Shown here piece by piece: positions 1-8,732 of a DNA stretch of 64,000 nucleotides. Every line of letters begins with the position of its first letter. Positions within the stretch are counted from its first letter, which is position 1. Below the pieces are notes generated by a model that saw nothing but the letters and a program-made list of their open reading frames with translations, had not been told where the DNA came from and did not search any database. Source of the DNA: Deltaproteobacteria bacterium (lineage in GTDB: Bacteria > Myxococcota > Kuafuiibacteriia > Kuafuiibacteriales > Kuafuiibacteriaceae); contig WYAZ01000021.1 of assembly GCA_011526105.1 (NCBI GenBank), positions 1-64,000 on the forward strand, in the 5' to 3' direction. The position numbers and the translations under genes are program-made.

Positions 1-280
1 AGCTCACCCGCCCATCAACCACCGCGCCCCTCAAATGCGCGAGCCCACGTTCGCGCAGCCGCCGGGCCAGCGCTCTGGACGCTTCACACCAACGCGCGTT
101 CTCACCCGCGCGTTCGACCCCGTACCCATTGATGGACGAGAAGCCGAGCTCGTGGTGCCCGCGCGTCACGAACAGCGCGTCGAGCAACTCGCCCATGCGC
201 AACCTGAGTTGCGCATCCAGCCGGATCTGATGCTGAAGCTGGGCGTCGATGGCCGCAGCTTCCAGCTCATGCATCCGCAT
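1..280 (-). CDS. HNH-endonuclease-like protein, N-terminal part (runs off left edge)
   Basis: Reading leftwards from an ATG at 280, the minus strand stays open for 93 codons to the window edge. A purine-rich ribosome binding site (AGAAGG) lies 6 nt before the ATG and an in-frame TAG lies just upstream, so the start is well defined. The peptide is helical and charged (MRMHELEAAAIDAQLQHQIR...) and contains LGFSSINGYGVERAG followed by an Arg-rich helix. This is the pattern seen at the N terminus of DUF222-type HNH endonucleases common in deltaproteobacteria (an L-G-F-x-S-F-x-x-Y-like turn). The catalytic HNH domain would lie outside the window. An AT-rich patch (TATAGT, about 297-303) upstream may be its promoter. 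Function is inferred from family resemblance only. Confidence 0.55.
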   Translation of the reverse strand, partial: MRMHELEAAAIDAQLQHQIRLDAQLRLRMGELLDALFVTRGHHELGFSSINGYGVERAGENARWCEASRALARRLRERGLAHLRGAVVDGRVS

Positions 281-603
281 GTTGCCTTCTAACTCATACT
301 ATACATATGTTCAAGTGTCGCCTCGGGCGTCGGGCGCTTTGGGAGGTCCTCCTGCGCTTCGAGAACGCGCCGTCCGCATCGACAGCACATCTCGTGGCCG
401 AGTTTGGCCCGCGACGGGTTTCGGACCCGAGTGTGCGGCCGACTTCGGCGAGGGAGGATGCTGCGTGGAGGGGGCGTCGGGCCTTCAATCTGCGATCGAC
501 GCGTGCGCGCAAGCGGCCGAGTTGTGCGGTTCGAGACAGCGGCGCGCTCCGTGTCATGGCCCCACGCGCGGCCTCGAGCCCTCGAGGGGAAGAGCGTGAA
601 GCT
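281..603. other. Intergenic region, no supported gene
   Basis: No reading frame here has a convincing start, ribosome binding site or recognisable protein. The left end holds the AT-rich leader of the HNH-like gene. The right end, just past the stop of the small secreted protein, holds two short inverted repeats: 7-bp arms at 572-578 and 581-587 (CCTCGAG/CTCGAGG), and 5-bp arms at 591-595 and 601-605. They could help terminate that gene on the minus strand, but there is no T tract. Open frames across 307-996 look like shadows created by high GC content. Confidence 0.5.
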
Positions 604-918
604 CTAGCCCATGTGCTCCATCCAGGGCTTCATGATCTTATTCGGGGAGGTCGGACACTTGTCCATGGTCTTGGTGTCCTTGGCCTTCATGATGCAGGTG
701 GCAGCCTTCTCCTCCTTGGGGAGGTTCTTCACCTTCTCACAGGCTTTGACGAGCGCCGGGATGTCACCCTTTTCGAACATCGAGTCCTCGCCAAACTCCG
801 CAGCCATGATGGTCACGACGTGCTTCGTGAAGCCGTCGCAGCTCGGAGCGGCGCCAAAGGCAGATGCCGATGCGGTGAGGGTGGCGGTGGCAAAGAAGAG
901 AGGAGCGAGTTTGATCAT
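604..918 (-). CDS. Small secreted protein with four cysteines, unknown function
   Basis: 104 residues from an ATG at 918. Residues 1 to about 22 form a signal peptide (MIKLAPLFFATATLTASASAF, then G-A-A), so the mature protein of about 80 residues should be periplasmic or secreted. Four cysteines follow in the contexts S-C-D-G-F, A-C-E-K, T-C-I-M-K and K-C-P-T, suggesting two disulfides in a small helical fold. The mature part is rich in Lys, Glu and Met and ends W-M-E-H-M-G. It stands alone: the next gene on the same strand ends 156 nt upstream. I do not recognise a family. The signal peptide, evenly spaced cysteines and normal composition argue that it is a real gene. Confidence 0.6.
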   Translation of the reverse strand: MIKLAPLFFATATLTASASAFGAAPSCDGFTKHVVTIMAAEFGEDSMFEKGDIPALVKACEKVKNLPKEEKAATCIMKAKDTKTMDKCPTSPNKIMKPWMEHMG

Positions 919-1041
919 TTGTGTAACCTACGGGCCTTTCTGAGCACCCGGCTACACATGATCCCGGCCTCGGTCAACCCGTCGGCCAACCGGTGAGTGA
1001 CACCACAACCCCTCGCTCCGCACCCGTATCGCCGCGATGAC

Positions 1042-1067
1042 CGCGATCTGGTGCCGGGCAGATCGCG
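1042..1067 (-). terminator. Hairpin downstream of the acyl reductase gene
   Basis: A perfect 9-bp inverted repeat (CGCGATCTG at 1042-1050, CAGATCGCG at 1059-1067) with an 8-nt loop lies 7 nt beyond the stop of the minus-strand reductase gene that ends at 1075. Position and stem strength fit a transcription terminator or a 3'-end-stabilising hairpin. No U-tract follows on the minus strand, so a classical Rho-independent terminator is not shown. Confidence 0.4.
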
Positions 1068-1074
1068 CTCTGCC

Positions 1075-2202
1075 TCAGCCTTCTTCCACTTCGCGGCCAA
1101 AGGCCTGGTCGCGCGCAAACGCCATGATCGTCTCGAAGTAACTCTCCACCGGCGGCGGCGAGACACCGTGCGGCGCGAGCAGTTCGGACGCCACACGCAC
1201 ATCGAAGCTCGGATTCGATCGCAGGTACGGCAGGAACACGATCCCCTGGTTTACCACGTCGGGCCGCAGCAGTTTTAAGATCGGGTGAACCATCGGCCGC
1301 ACGTACTTCACGTAGAAATCCGGATCCACGTAGCGGACCTTCGGGCCCTCGAAGAACACCTCCGCCATCTGGGCCAGCGCCCCGATGCTGGACTGGCGCT
1401 CCGGCCCCGCCGCGAGATGCACGGTGCGCCCCGTAGCCGCGGGATCATCGAGGAGCGCGTTCATCGCGTCGGCCACGAAGTCCACCGGCACCACATCCAC
1501 CGGGCAGTCCGGTCGACCGAACACGGTGCGCCATCGTCCGCGCGCGTAGACCTTGAGCGGCCAATACAAGACCTTGAAGCTCGACGCGCGGCCGGTTCGA
1601 GAGTCACCCACGATGATCGAGGGCCGATGTACGGTCACCGGCAAGCCTTCCTTGCGCGCCGCCTCCACAAGTTCTTCCGCGAGCAACTTCGATCGCTCGT
1701 AGCCGTTGCGCGGGGTCTGCCCTCGACTGAGCTCCGTCTCGAGCACGAGGTCGGTGCGATCGCCCGCGACGTAGGTGGTGGAGACGTAGTCGAGCCGATG
1801 AAGACGTCCCAGTTCGTGCAGGCGCCAGGCCCAAGCGAGCACGTACTCAGTCCCGCGGATGTTCTGCTTCTCCATCACCTCCCATGGCAGATCGAAGCGC
1901 ACCTGCGCCGCGCCGTGGACGATCTGCACCGGCCCCTCGGCCTCGAGGAGGAACGCACGGCCTTCGGGCGCGAGGCCGAGCTCGGGCGCCGCAACATCAC
2001 CCAGCGTCACCCGCAGACCCGAGGCCGGCGCCTCGGGCTCGAGCGCCTGCACCACCTCGCGTATCCGAGCGTAGGCCTCCGCCGTGCCTTCGTCGCCGCG
2101 CGGGCGCACCAAGGTCATGACCTCGGTGTCACGCCTCAGCAACCGGAGTAACAGCTCGCGTCCGAGGAAGCCGGTGGCGCCCGTGAGGAAGATGCGGGTC
2201 AC
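1075..2202 (-). CDS. NAD(P)-dependent extended SDR, fatty acyl/thioester reductase-like
   Basis: 375 residues from a GTG at 2202. The N terminus has the Rossmann dinucleotide motif GATGFLGRELL (residues 8-18). The catalytic Y-x-x-x-K appears as YERSK, preceded by the V-S-T-T strand of the active site, and HRPSIIVGDSRTG follows. This arrangement is typical of the NAD_binding_4 (male sterility / thioester reductase) branch of extended short-chain dehydrogenases, which reduce acyl-CoA or acyl-ACP thioesters or act on related lipid and polyketide substrates. No adenylation or carrier domain is attached, so it acts as a stand-alone reductase. It is the last gene of an operon with the kinase (11 nt upstream) and the cyclase. 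Substrate is unknown; lipid metabolism is suggested by family and by plsB nearby. Confidence 0.85.
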   Translation of the reverse strand: MTRIFLTGATGFLGRELLLRLLRRDTEVMTLVRPRGDEGTAEAYARIREVVQALEPEAPASGLRVTLGDVAAPELGLAPEGRAFLLEAEGPVQIVHGAAQVRFDLPWEVMEKQNIRGTEYVLAWAWRLHELGRLHRLDYVSTTYVAGDRTDLVLETELSRGQTPRNGYERSKLLAEELVEAARKEGLPVTVHRPSIIVGDSRTGRASSFKVLYWPLKVYARGRWRTVFGRPDCPVDVVPVDFVADAMNALLDDPAATGRTVHLAAGPERQSSIGALAQMAEVFFEGPKVRYVDPDFYVKYVRPMVHPILKLLRPDVVNQGIVFLPYLRSNPSFDVRVASELLAPHGVSPPPVESYFETIMAFARDQAFGREVEEG

Positions 2203-2213
2203 GGGCGCAGGGC

Positions 2214-3317
2214 TCAGACTCGACCGCGGCTGATCGACTCGACGCGGTCGACCATCTCTTTCACGAAGGGATAGCGACGGCGCGCGTCCTGGTCGAGTGA
2301 GCGCATGATGACCGGGTCGAGGCGTTTATCGACTTCTTTGTTGCGCTCGGACGGGGGCGGGAAGCGGCCCACCGGCAGCTCTCCGGTGAGGAGCTCGTAG
2401 ACCATCACCCCGTAGGAAAAGACATCGGCGCGCTGATCGACGCGACCGGCGTCCTGCCGCTGCTCGGGCGCCATGTAATTAACGGTGCCCATGGAGATGC
2501 GGCTGCCGGTGAGGTTCACGTAGGAGCGGTCGGAGAAGAGGATGTCCGCGAGGCCAAAGTCGCAGATCTTGGCGACCTTGTTGTTGCTACCGTCGTCCGC
2601 GAGCAAGACGTTCTCGGGCTTGAGATCGCGATGCACTACCCCCTTGGAGTGGGCGTAGACCAAGCCGCGGCCGATCTGACACGCAAAATCGAGGGCGCGC
2701 GTGAGGTTCAAGGTGCGACGCGTGAGCTCACGCCGCAGCGTGGGCCCTTCCACGTGCTCCATCACGAAGTAGTAGTAGTTCCCGAGATTACCCTGGTCGA
2801 TGATGGCAACCACGTTCGGATGGGATAGCGCGGCCAGCGCAGCGGCCTCGCGCCTAAACCGGAGCACAAACTCGTTTTGGCCCACGAGGTCATCGGCCAT
2901 GACCTTCACCGCCACGCGGCGCTCGAGCGAGAGTTGCTTGGCCTCGTAGACCGTGCCCATCGCGCCTTTGCCGAGCACCTTGCCGAGTTCGTAGCCATCG
3001 AGCCTAAAACCGGGCGGGAGTTCCTTACTGTGCTCCTGACGCTGAGGTTTCTTGGCCGCCTTCTCGTTCTTGCGGTCCGCGACCGTGGCCCCGCCCGCCG
3101 CCGGCGCGGCCGCGCCTGCAACGCCCGCCTCCGCCACGCGCTCTGCGATCGGCCTGGGTTTGGGTTGCGCCCCGGCGGCCGGCAGATGGGTGTCGTTTCT
3201 TTGGACGATGAACTTGTTGCCGCAGCGGCGACACCGGACCTTCTGGCCGGACACGTAGATGCCTACGTCGTACTTGGCGTTGCATATGGGGCAGAACTGA
3301 ATGACCTGTCCTGCCAC
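2214..3317 (-). CDS. Ser/Thr protein kinase with N-terminal MJ0042-type zinc ribbon
   Basis: 367 residues from a GTG at 3317, 2 nt after the cyclase stop; its ribosome binding site (AGGAGC) lies inside the last codons of the cyclase gene, implying translational coupling. Residues 1-40 form a zinc ribbon with C9-x2-C12 and C29-x2-C32. A low-complexity Ala/Lys linker (about 45-100) follows, then a Hanks-type kinase domain from about 105: glycine loop GKGAMGTVYEA, catalytic Lys in VAVKVM, HRDLKPENVLL and the DFG of CDFGLADI. The usual APE region appears as NYMAPEQRQDAGRVDQRADVF. There is no transmembrane segment, so it is cytosolic. It probably phosphorylates a local partner or responds to the cyclase product; neither is shown. 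Confidence 0.93.
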   Translation of the reverse strand: MAGQVIQFCPICNAKYDVGIYVSGQKVRCRRCGNKFIVQRNDTHLPAAGAQPKPRPIAERVAEAGVAGAAAPAAGGATVADRKNEKAAKKPQRQEHSKELPPGFRLDGYELGKVLGKGAMGTVYEAKQLSLERRVAVKVMADDLVGQNEFVLRFRREAAALAALSHPNVVAIIDQGNLGNYYYFVMEHVEGPTLRRELTRRTLNLTRALDFACQIGRGLVYAHSKGVVHRDLKPENVLLADDGSNNKVAKICDFGLADILFSDRSYVNLTGSRISMGTVNYMAPEQRQDAGRVDQRADVFSYGVMVYELLTGELPVGRFPPPSERNKEVDKRLDPVIMRSLDQDARRRYPFVKEMVDRVESISRGRV

Positions 3318-3319
3318 GC

Positions 3320-5320
3320 TCAGCTCCTGGTGTCCGAGACGCGGCCTTCAGTCACGCTGTTGACCTGGTAGATCTCGACGCTGGTCTCCTTGCCCTTCAC
3401 CTGCTTGCTTCCCAAATACTCTGCGGTGATCCGGTCTTCAACCAGGCGATGGGTGGACTCCGAGATGAGCACCTGATCGGGCCCAGCCAGCCCACAGATG
3501 CGAGAAGCAGTGTTTACCGTGTCTCCGATCACCGTGTACTCGAGGCGGCGGCGGGAACCCATGTAGCCTGCGACCAAACGCCCGGTGTTGACCCCTACCC
3601 CCATCCCGATGGGCGGGCGTCCCTCGGCCTCGCGTTCGACGTTGAAGGCTCGGATGGCATCCCTGAACTCCACCGCCGCCTGGACGGCGGAGAACACCGG
3701 GTCCTCGTCACCGGGGAGCGTGCCCCAGTGCGCCATGAGCGCATCGCCGATGAACTTGTCGAGCACACCGTGACGGTTAAATACGATCTCGACCAGGCGC
3801 TCGAAGTAGTCGTTGAGCAGCGCGACGATCTCCTGCGGCTCGCCCGCCGCCTCACTCATCGAGGTGAAGCCTCGGATGTCGCAGAACAGCACGGTCGCGT
3901 CACACTCGCGCCCGCCCTTGGTGATCGCCTGACCACGCCCCCCCACCATCTGCTCGACCACGTGGGGCGGCAAGAAGCGTGAGAGCTGCGCGTTGGCTTT
4001 GGCGTCTTCCTCGATCTTGCGGATGAGGCGGCTGTTTGCGATGGCCGACGCGGCCTGGTTCGCGAGCGCCTTGAGGAGCGAGAGGTCCTTCTCCGTGAAG
4101 GCCCCAATGCGCTGGCGGGAGTCGATGTGCATGACCCCGTACACCGTCTCGTTCGCGACCAGCGGCACACACATCGCGGAGCGAATGCCCTGGCTGATGA
4201 TGGAGTGCGCGCTCGAGAAGCGGGGATCGAGCAGCGCGTTCGACAACAGACACGACTGCCGGCTCTGAAGCACGTTGTTCACGATGCTCGAGGACAAGAG
4301 AATCTCCTGAGCGTCAGCTTCGTCGCGCCGCTTGATCGTATGCGGCAAGAGCATCCCGGTCTCGGGGTCGACCAGGAGGATGACCGCGTTGTCGGCCGGA
4401 AGCAGCTCGAACGCGACCTCGAGCACCTTCTTGAGCAGGGCGCTGAAGTCCATCGCCACGGCCTCGCGAGAGAGCATGTAAGCGACGCGGAGCTTCTCGT
4501 AGTCCTGCTTGAGGGTGTCTGGGTCCGACATCTCGGCCGCTGGCTTGAAGTCTTTGTCTTCTGGCCGGTCTTCGAGCGTGACGTGCACGTGGGTGGCGCC
4601 CGCCGGTTCGTTCGGGATGATCGTGACGAGGTCTCGACCCGCCGCCTCCACGCCTTTGCGCTCGGTCCCCGCGGCTCGGAAGGTGAGCTTCATCGAGCCG
4701 AACATCAGCTCATCGTCTTGCTTGAGTTCGCTCTCGCGGATGCGCTTGCCATTGACGAAGGTCCCGTTCGAGGATTCGAGGTCGCGAACCACGTAGCGCT
4801 CGCCCCTGCGCTCGATGGTCCCGTGCTCCTTGCTGACCTCTCGGTCGTGCAGACGAATCGAGTTCTTGGGATGCCGGCCTACGGTGTTCTTGTCGTCGAG
4901 CTCGAACTCGGTCTCGAGTCCTTCGACGCTGGTGTAGACGAGCTTCGCGCGAATGCGCCCGGGGTCAGACTTGGCCTTGGTGTAGAGCTTGGGGACGATG
5001 ACCTCGGAGCTCGGGGGCTCCTGCCGGAGCGGCGGCCGGGTATCCTCGACGAGCCCGGAACCCCTGGCGCCACCGGGCGGCCGACGATTGGAGACGAGCG
5101 GCGCGACCAGACCGGGCCTGGACACGTTTCGTCTCACCGGGGCGGGTCGAACCGAAGGTCCGCCTACGGTGGGGGTAGGCGTGGGGCTGCGAGACGGAGC
5201 GGACGGACCCAGGGCGGCCGCACCAAACGGCTTCTTGCATGACTGGCAATAGACGATCGCCGTGGTGGGGGCACGACTGAACTCGTTCGTCTCGCCGCAG
5301 TGCGGACAGCGTCCTCGCAT
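3320..5320 (-). CDS. Class III adenylate cyclase with zinc ribbon, FHA and GAF domains
   Basis: 666 residues from an ATG at 5320. Order: zinc ribbon (C5-x2-C8, C25-x2-C28), Pro/Arg-rich linker, FHA domain at about 125-210 (GRHPKNS, SSNGTFVNGKRI), GAF domain at about 280-440 (LLPADNAVILLVDPETG, VYGVMHIDS), a short linker helix and the cyclase domain at about 465-650. Both metal aspartates are present (FCDIRGF and KFIGDALMA). The substrate-selecting Lys (LDKFIGD) and the transition-state N-x-x-x-R (NTASR) indicate an active enzyme with adenylate preference. The FHA domain should bind a phosphothreonine partner, plausibly a target of the kinase encoded immediately downstream. First gene of the cyclase-kinase-reductase operon and divergent from plsB. 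Confidence 0.93.
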   Translation of the reverse strand: MRGRCPHCGETNEFSRAPTTAIVYCQSCKKPFGAAALGPSAPSRSPTPTPTVGGPSVRPAPVRRNVSRPGLVAPLVSNRRPPGGARGSGLVEDTRPPLRQEPPSSEVIVPKLYTKAKSDPGRIRAKLVYTSVEGLETEFELDDKNTVGRHPKNSIRLHDREVSKEHGTIERRGERYVVRDLESSNGTFVNGKRIRESELKQDDELMFGSMKLTFRAAGTERKGVEAAGRDLVTIIPNEPAGATHVHVTLEDRPEDKDFKPAAEMSDPDTLKQDYEKLRVAYMLSREAVAMDFSALLKKVLEVAFELLPADNAVILLVDPETGMLLPHTIKRRDEADAQEILLSSSIVNNVLQSRQSCLLSNALLDPRFSSAHSIISQGIRSAMCVPLVANETVYGVMHIDSRQRIGAFTEKDLSLLKALANQAASAIANSRLIRKIEEDAKANAQLSRFLPPHVVEQMVGGRGQAITKGGRECDATVLFCDIRGFTSMSEAAGEPQEIVALLNDYFERLVEIVFNRHGVLDKFIGDALMAHWGTLPGDEDPVFSAVQAAVEFRDAIRAFNVEREAEGRPPIGMGVGVNTGRLVAGYMGSRRRLEYTVIGDTVNTASRICGLAGPDQVLISESTHRLVEDRITAEYLGSKQVKGKETSVEIYQVNSVTEGRVSDTRS

Positions 5321-5439
5321 CAGAGATGACCCCCCGAGGAAGGTGGGTGTGCAGACGCTAGCATGGGCATTGGGCTCGGGCTAGGCGGACCCCCGATTTC
5401 GCGTCCACGCACGGCCAATGGTATAAGGCCCAAGCGGGT
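5321..5439. promoter_or_regulatory. Divergent intergenic region between cyclase operon and plsB
   Basis: 119 nt separate two divergent starts, so promoters for both directions must lie here or extend into the genes. A TATAAG-like element at about 5422-5427 precedes the plsB start closely; no well-spaced -35 partner is obvious. No operator-like palindrome was seen. Confidence 0.35.
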
Positions 5440-8034
5440 TTGGCTGCAACTCCGGCATCCTCGCTCGTCCAGAGGTCGAGCGCGCCCATTCCTGTGGGCG
5501 GACGCTGGCTGGCCCGATTGTTGGCCCCGGCTTTTGCGCGGGTTCGAGTGGAGGCCACCGAACGCCGTCGGCTCGAGCGCGCGTACGCCGAAGGCCACGT
5601 GGTGCACGTGCTGCGGTCAAAGCGGCTGCTCGATCCCCTCTTCATTGTGGACCTCCTCTCGCGCTCGGGGTTGCCGCCGCCCACGTGGCTTCACGATCAC
5701 TTCACCAGCCCGTATGCCCCCACGGGTCAGGGGCTCGTCGAGACCGTCGACCGGGACGAGGCCGCGCTGCTCTTCCTTCGCCGACCTCGCACCCTGACCA
5801 GCCCGGACGGGGCCTACGAGGAGAACTTCGTCGCCCGGCTCATCGAACGTCAGCGGCGTTCGCCCAGGCCCATCTTGCTCGTGCCCGAGAGCCTCAACTG
5901 GAACCGCATTGCTTCTGGGGTCGAGCGAAGCGTGCTCGACGTCATCTTCGGCGGGCGTGAGGCCCCGGGTGAGGCGAGAGAGATCTGGAGCTTCCTTCTG
6001 CGCTATCGCTTCGCCCGCTTTCACGTGGGGGAGCCGGTGAACCTTCAGTCCGTCCTCGAACGCGAGAAGGGCGTGACCGACGCGATCATCGCCAAGAAGG
6101 TCCGCTGGTCGATTCTTCACCACCTCGCCCGCGAGGAGGCGATTCGCGTCGGGCCGCCGCAGAGGCCCCCCAGCCGCACCCGCCAGATGGTCCTGAAAGA
6201 TCCCCACGTCCAGAGGCTCCTCCAAGAACCACAGAGCGCGACCGAGCGCGACGCGCTGCACGCCAAGGCGGAGCTCATCTTGCGAAAGATGGCCGCCGAC
6301 ATGCGACTCGGCTGGATTCGCTTCCTCGACTTCGTCGTGGAGAAGGCGTGGAGCCGAATCTACGATGGCATCGTCGTTGATCGCGCCGGACTTCGCAGGG
6401 TGTGGGAGGCGAGCCGGCGCGGGCCGGTGGTGCTCGTGCCGAGCCACAAGAGCCACGTCGACTACCTCGTGCTCTCGCAGGTCTTCTTCAAGGACGGGCT
6501 CGTGCCGCCGTTCATCGCGGCGGGCGAGAACCTCTCGTTTTGGCCCTTGGGTCCCCTGTTTCGTCGCTCGGGTGCCTTCTTCATCCGTCGCAGCTTCAAG
6601 GGCGACAAGCTCTACAGCACGATCTGCGCGGCGTACATCAAGCGGCTGTTGCGAGAGGGCCACTCGCTCGAGTTCTTCATCGAAGGTGGACGTAGTCGAA
6701 CCGGTAAGTTGTTGGCGGCCAAGACCGGCATCCTCTCGATGTGTGTGGACCCCGTGCTCGACGGGGCGCTCGACGACGTCGCCTTCGTGCCGGTCTCGAT
6801 CAGCTACGAGAAGATCATCGAGGCCGCCTCCTACGCCGAGGAGCTCGAAGGCGGCGCCAAGAAGAAGGAGGACGTGGGCGCGCTGCTCTCCACCCGCAGG
6901 GTCTTTCGCGCCCGAACGCGCTACGGGCGCGTGTACATCGACTTCGACGAGCCGATCACGCTGCGCGCGTTCCTCGCGGCCCGCGGGGTCTCGCTCCCGC
7001 CAAAGTCGGAGCTTCCGCGCGAGGACGACGGCCTCAATCGGCGCGGATTGGTCTCGGAGCTCTCCCACCGCATCATCTACGGCATCAGCGGCGCCACGCG
7101 CGTGACCCCGACCGGCATCGCGGCGCTCGTCCTTCTGTCGCGTCCGGGGAATCGAACCGCCGAGGCTGAGCTCTACGCGCGCGCCGAGGAGCTCACGAGG
7201 TTCGCCGCGAGCAACGGAGCGCGTCTCTCGCGATCGTTGTTCGCCGAGACCCAGCGCGAGGCGCTCCGCGAATCGCTGGGCCGTCTCGCTCAAGACGGCC
7301 TGGTGCGTATGCTGCCGACCGCGAGCGACGAGACCATGTACGAGTTGCACGACACCGGTCGGCGCGCGCTCGACTACTACAAGAACAACGTCCTTCACCT
7401 CTTTGTCCCCTTCGCGCTGGTCATGACCGCGTTCTCCGCCCTATCCAAGGGCGGACGAAGCGTGCTCGAACGCGACTTGCGTGACGACGTTCGAAGGCTC
7501 TCTCAGATCTTGAAGCTCGAGTTCTCCTTCAAGGCAGGCGACTCCGGTTTCGAATCGAGCTTTCAGAGCGCCCTCGAAGCGCTGGACCGTGAGGCCTGGA
7601 TCGACCGGCACGCGGAGCCGGAGCCCGAGGTCGTGGCCGGACCGCGCGGCCGAGCCATCGGTGAACTCTTGGGCGGAATGCTCGCCCCTTTGTTCGAGGC
7701 GTACCGGCTCACCAGCGAGGTGCTGGCCGAGCGACTCGGCGAAGCGAGCGAGAAAGAGCTCATCGCGCTGCTCCTCCGCGAGGGACAACGCGCGGTCGTC
7801 TTGGGTTCAGTGCGTCACGCGGAGGCGGTCTCGAAGATCACCTTCGAACACGCGCTGCAGCTCCACACGAGCCTCGGCCTCGTCTCGCGGGCGGGCGATG
7901 GTCGTCTCGCCTTGGGCGCGGGCGGCAAGACCGCGCTGTCTTCGTTTCGCAGCGAGCTGTCGCGTTATCTGGGCTTCGCCTCAGTTCGCTCGCGCGAGGT
8001 TAGCGCCATCCGCACCCCGGATGAGACTCCGTAG
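5440..8034 (+). CDS. plsB: Glycerol-3-phosphate 1-O-acyltransferase
   Basis: 864 residues from a TTG at 5440; a GTG at 5497 is an alternative start, and neither has a strong ribosome binding site. PlsB transfers an acyl chain to position 1 of glycerol-3-phosphate at the inner membrane, the first step of phospholipid synthesis. The acyltransferase signature is clear: HKSHVD (H336-x4-D341), an Asn/Phe-rich block (AAGENLSFWPLGPLFRRSG), FIEGGRSRTGK (about 414-424) and the downstream FVPVSISYEKIIE. Length is slightly above the 806-807 residues of E. coli PlsB, and the C-terminal region ends with the long helical domain typical of the family. Its last 54 nt overlap the convergent TlpA-like gene. 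Confidence 0.93.
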   Translation: MAATPASSLVQRSSAPIPVGGRWLARLLAPAFARVRVEATERRRLERAYAEGHVVHVLRSKRLLDPLFIVDLLSRSGLPPPTWLHDHFTSPYAPTGQGLVETVDRDEAALLFLRRPRTLTSPDGAYEENFVARLIERQRRSPRPILLVPESLNWNRIASGVERSVLDVIFGGREAPGEAREIWSFLLRYRFARFHVGEPVNLQSVLEREKGVTDAIIAKKVRWSILHHLAREEAIRVGPPQRPPSRTRQMVLKDPHVQRLLQEPQSATERDALHAKAELILRKMAADMRLGWIRFLDFVVEKAWSRIYDGIVVDRAGLRRVWEASRRGPVVLVPSHKSHVDYLVLSQVFFKDGLVPPFIAAGENLSFWPLGPLFRRSGAFFIRRSFKGDKLYSTICAAYIKRLLREGHSLEFFIEGGRSRTGKLLAAKTGILSMCVDPVLDGALDDVAFVPVSISYEKIIEAASYAEELEGGAKKKEDVGALLSTRRVFRARTRYGRVYIDFDEPITLRAFLAARGVSLPPKSELPREDDGLNRRGLVSELSHRIIYGISGATRVTPTGIAALVLLSRPGNRTAEAELYARAEELTRFAASNGARLSRSLFAETQREALRESLGRLAQDGLVRMLPTASDETMYELHDTGRRALDYYKNNVLHLFVPFALVMTAFSALSKGGRSVLERDLRDDVRRLSQILKLEFSFKAGDSGFESSFQSALEALDREAWIDRHAEPEPEVVAGPRGRAIGELLGGMLAPLFEAYRLTSEVLAERLGEASEKELIALLLREGQRAVVLGSVRHAEAVSKITFEHALQLHTSLGLVSRAGDGRLALGAGGKTALSSFRSELSRYLGFASVRSREVSAIRTPDETP

Positions 8035-8622
8035 ATAAGCCTCGGCGTACCAAGTGTCCCAGTCGCGCGGACCTTCGATGAAGGCACGCACGCGGCCGTC
8101 GACGATGACGTAGGTCTCTGGATACACGGAGGAGCCGTACTGGGACGCGATGGAGCTGTCCGGATCGATCAAGATCTCGAAGCCAGGGCGGTAGGTCCGA
8201 AAGAAGCGACGAACCTCGTCCCACTGCTTGTCGACGGTGATGGCGACCATCTCGAAGTCTCTCTCCGTTTTCAACTTGTTGTAGAGGCGCTCCATCGAGG
8301 GCATCTCTTCGACGCAGGGCGGGCACCAGGTCGCCCAGAAGTTCAAGAAAACGACCCGCTTTCCCAATCCTTTAAGGCTGACCTTCTCACCCTCGAAGCT
8401 CTCGAGCTCGAAGGCCGGCGGAGGCGAGTCCCGCTCTTGAATCGCCAAAAGCTTTCCCGCGAGCGCGAGATCACCTTGGGCGCGGCTTTCGAGGCCGGCG
8501 TTCACGAACCAGGCGGCGGAGGCGAGGGTGAGCGCCAGGAGCGGCAGCGCCAGCACGGGCGCGCGCGTCTGGTCCTCTGGTGAAAAGCTCTCGAGGGAGG
8601 TGAGCGAGTACTTCTTGCCCAT
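7981..8622 (-). CDS. Membrane-anchored TlpA/ResA-like thiol-disulfide oxidoreductase
   Basis: 213 residues from an ATG at 8622. One transmembrane anchor at about 22-40 (APVLALPLLALTLASAAWFV) follows a short cytosolic tail, so the thioredoxin domain faces the periplasm. The redox motif is WCPPC (C100, C103) in the AhpC/TSA-like context VVFLNFWATWC, and the cis-Pro occurs in the VYPETYVI strand. Family members reduce disulfides in apocytochromes c or other periplasmic proteins. There is no cytochrome c maturation gene beside it, so the target is unknown. The gene converges on plsB and their coding ends overlap by 54 nt; both C-terminal sequences look intact. Confidence 0.9.
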   Translation of the reverse strand: MGKKYSLTSLESFSPEDQTRAPVLALPLLALTLASAAWFVNAGLESRAQGDLALAGKLLAIQERDSPPPAFELESFEGEKVSLKGLGKRVVFLNFWATWCPPCVEEMPSMERLYNKLKTERDFEMVAITVDKQWDEVRRFFRTYRPGFEILIDPDSSIASQYGSSVYPETYVIVDGRVRAFIEGPRDWDTWYAEAYLRSLIRGADGANLARAN

Positions 8623-8732
8623 CGAAGGGGGGTCTTACCGCATTCCCCCGGTTCTGGCGACGGGGAGGCGCCTCATGGCGTGGGGGGGCCACGGATTTGC
8701 CCGTTCGTCCGCGGGTGTTTAGGCTCTACCCC

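Noticed and set aside
35-292. An open plus-strand frame at the left edge
   Set aside because: The minus strand of the same stretch has a ribosome binding site, a clean ATG and HNH-like sequence; the plus frame has neither.
515-545. Possible tRNA T-arm (GGTTCGAGAC)
   Set aside because: The flanking bases do not form the 5-bp T stem and no cloverleaf could be drawn around it.
307-996. Long open plus-strand frame of 229 codons
   Set aside because: It runs through the opposite strand of the 4-Cys gene, is Arg-rich without domain character and lacks a ribosome binding site.
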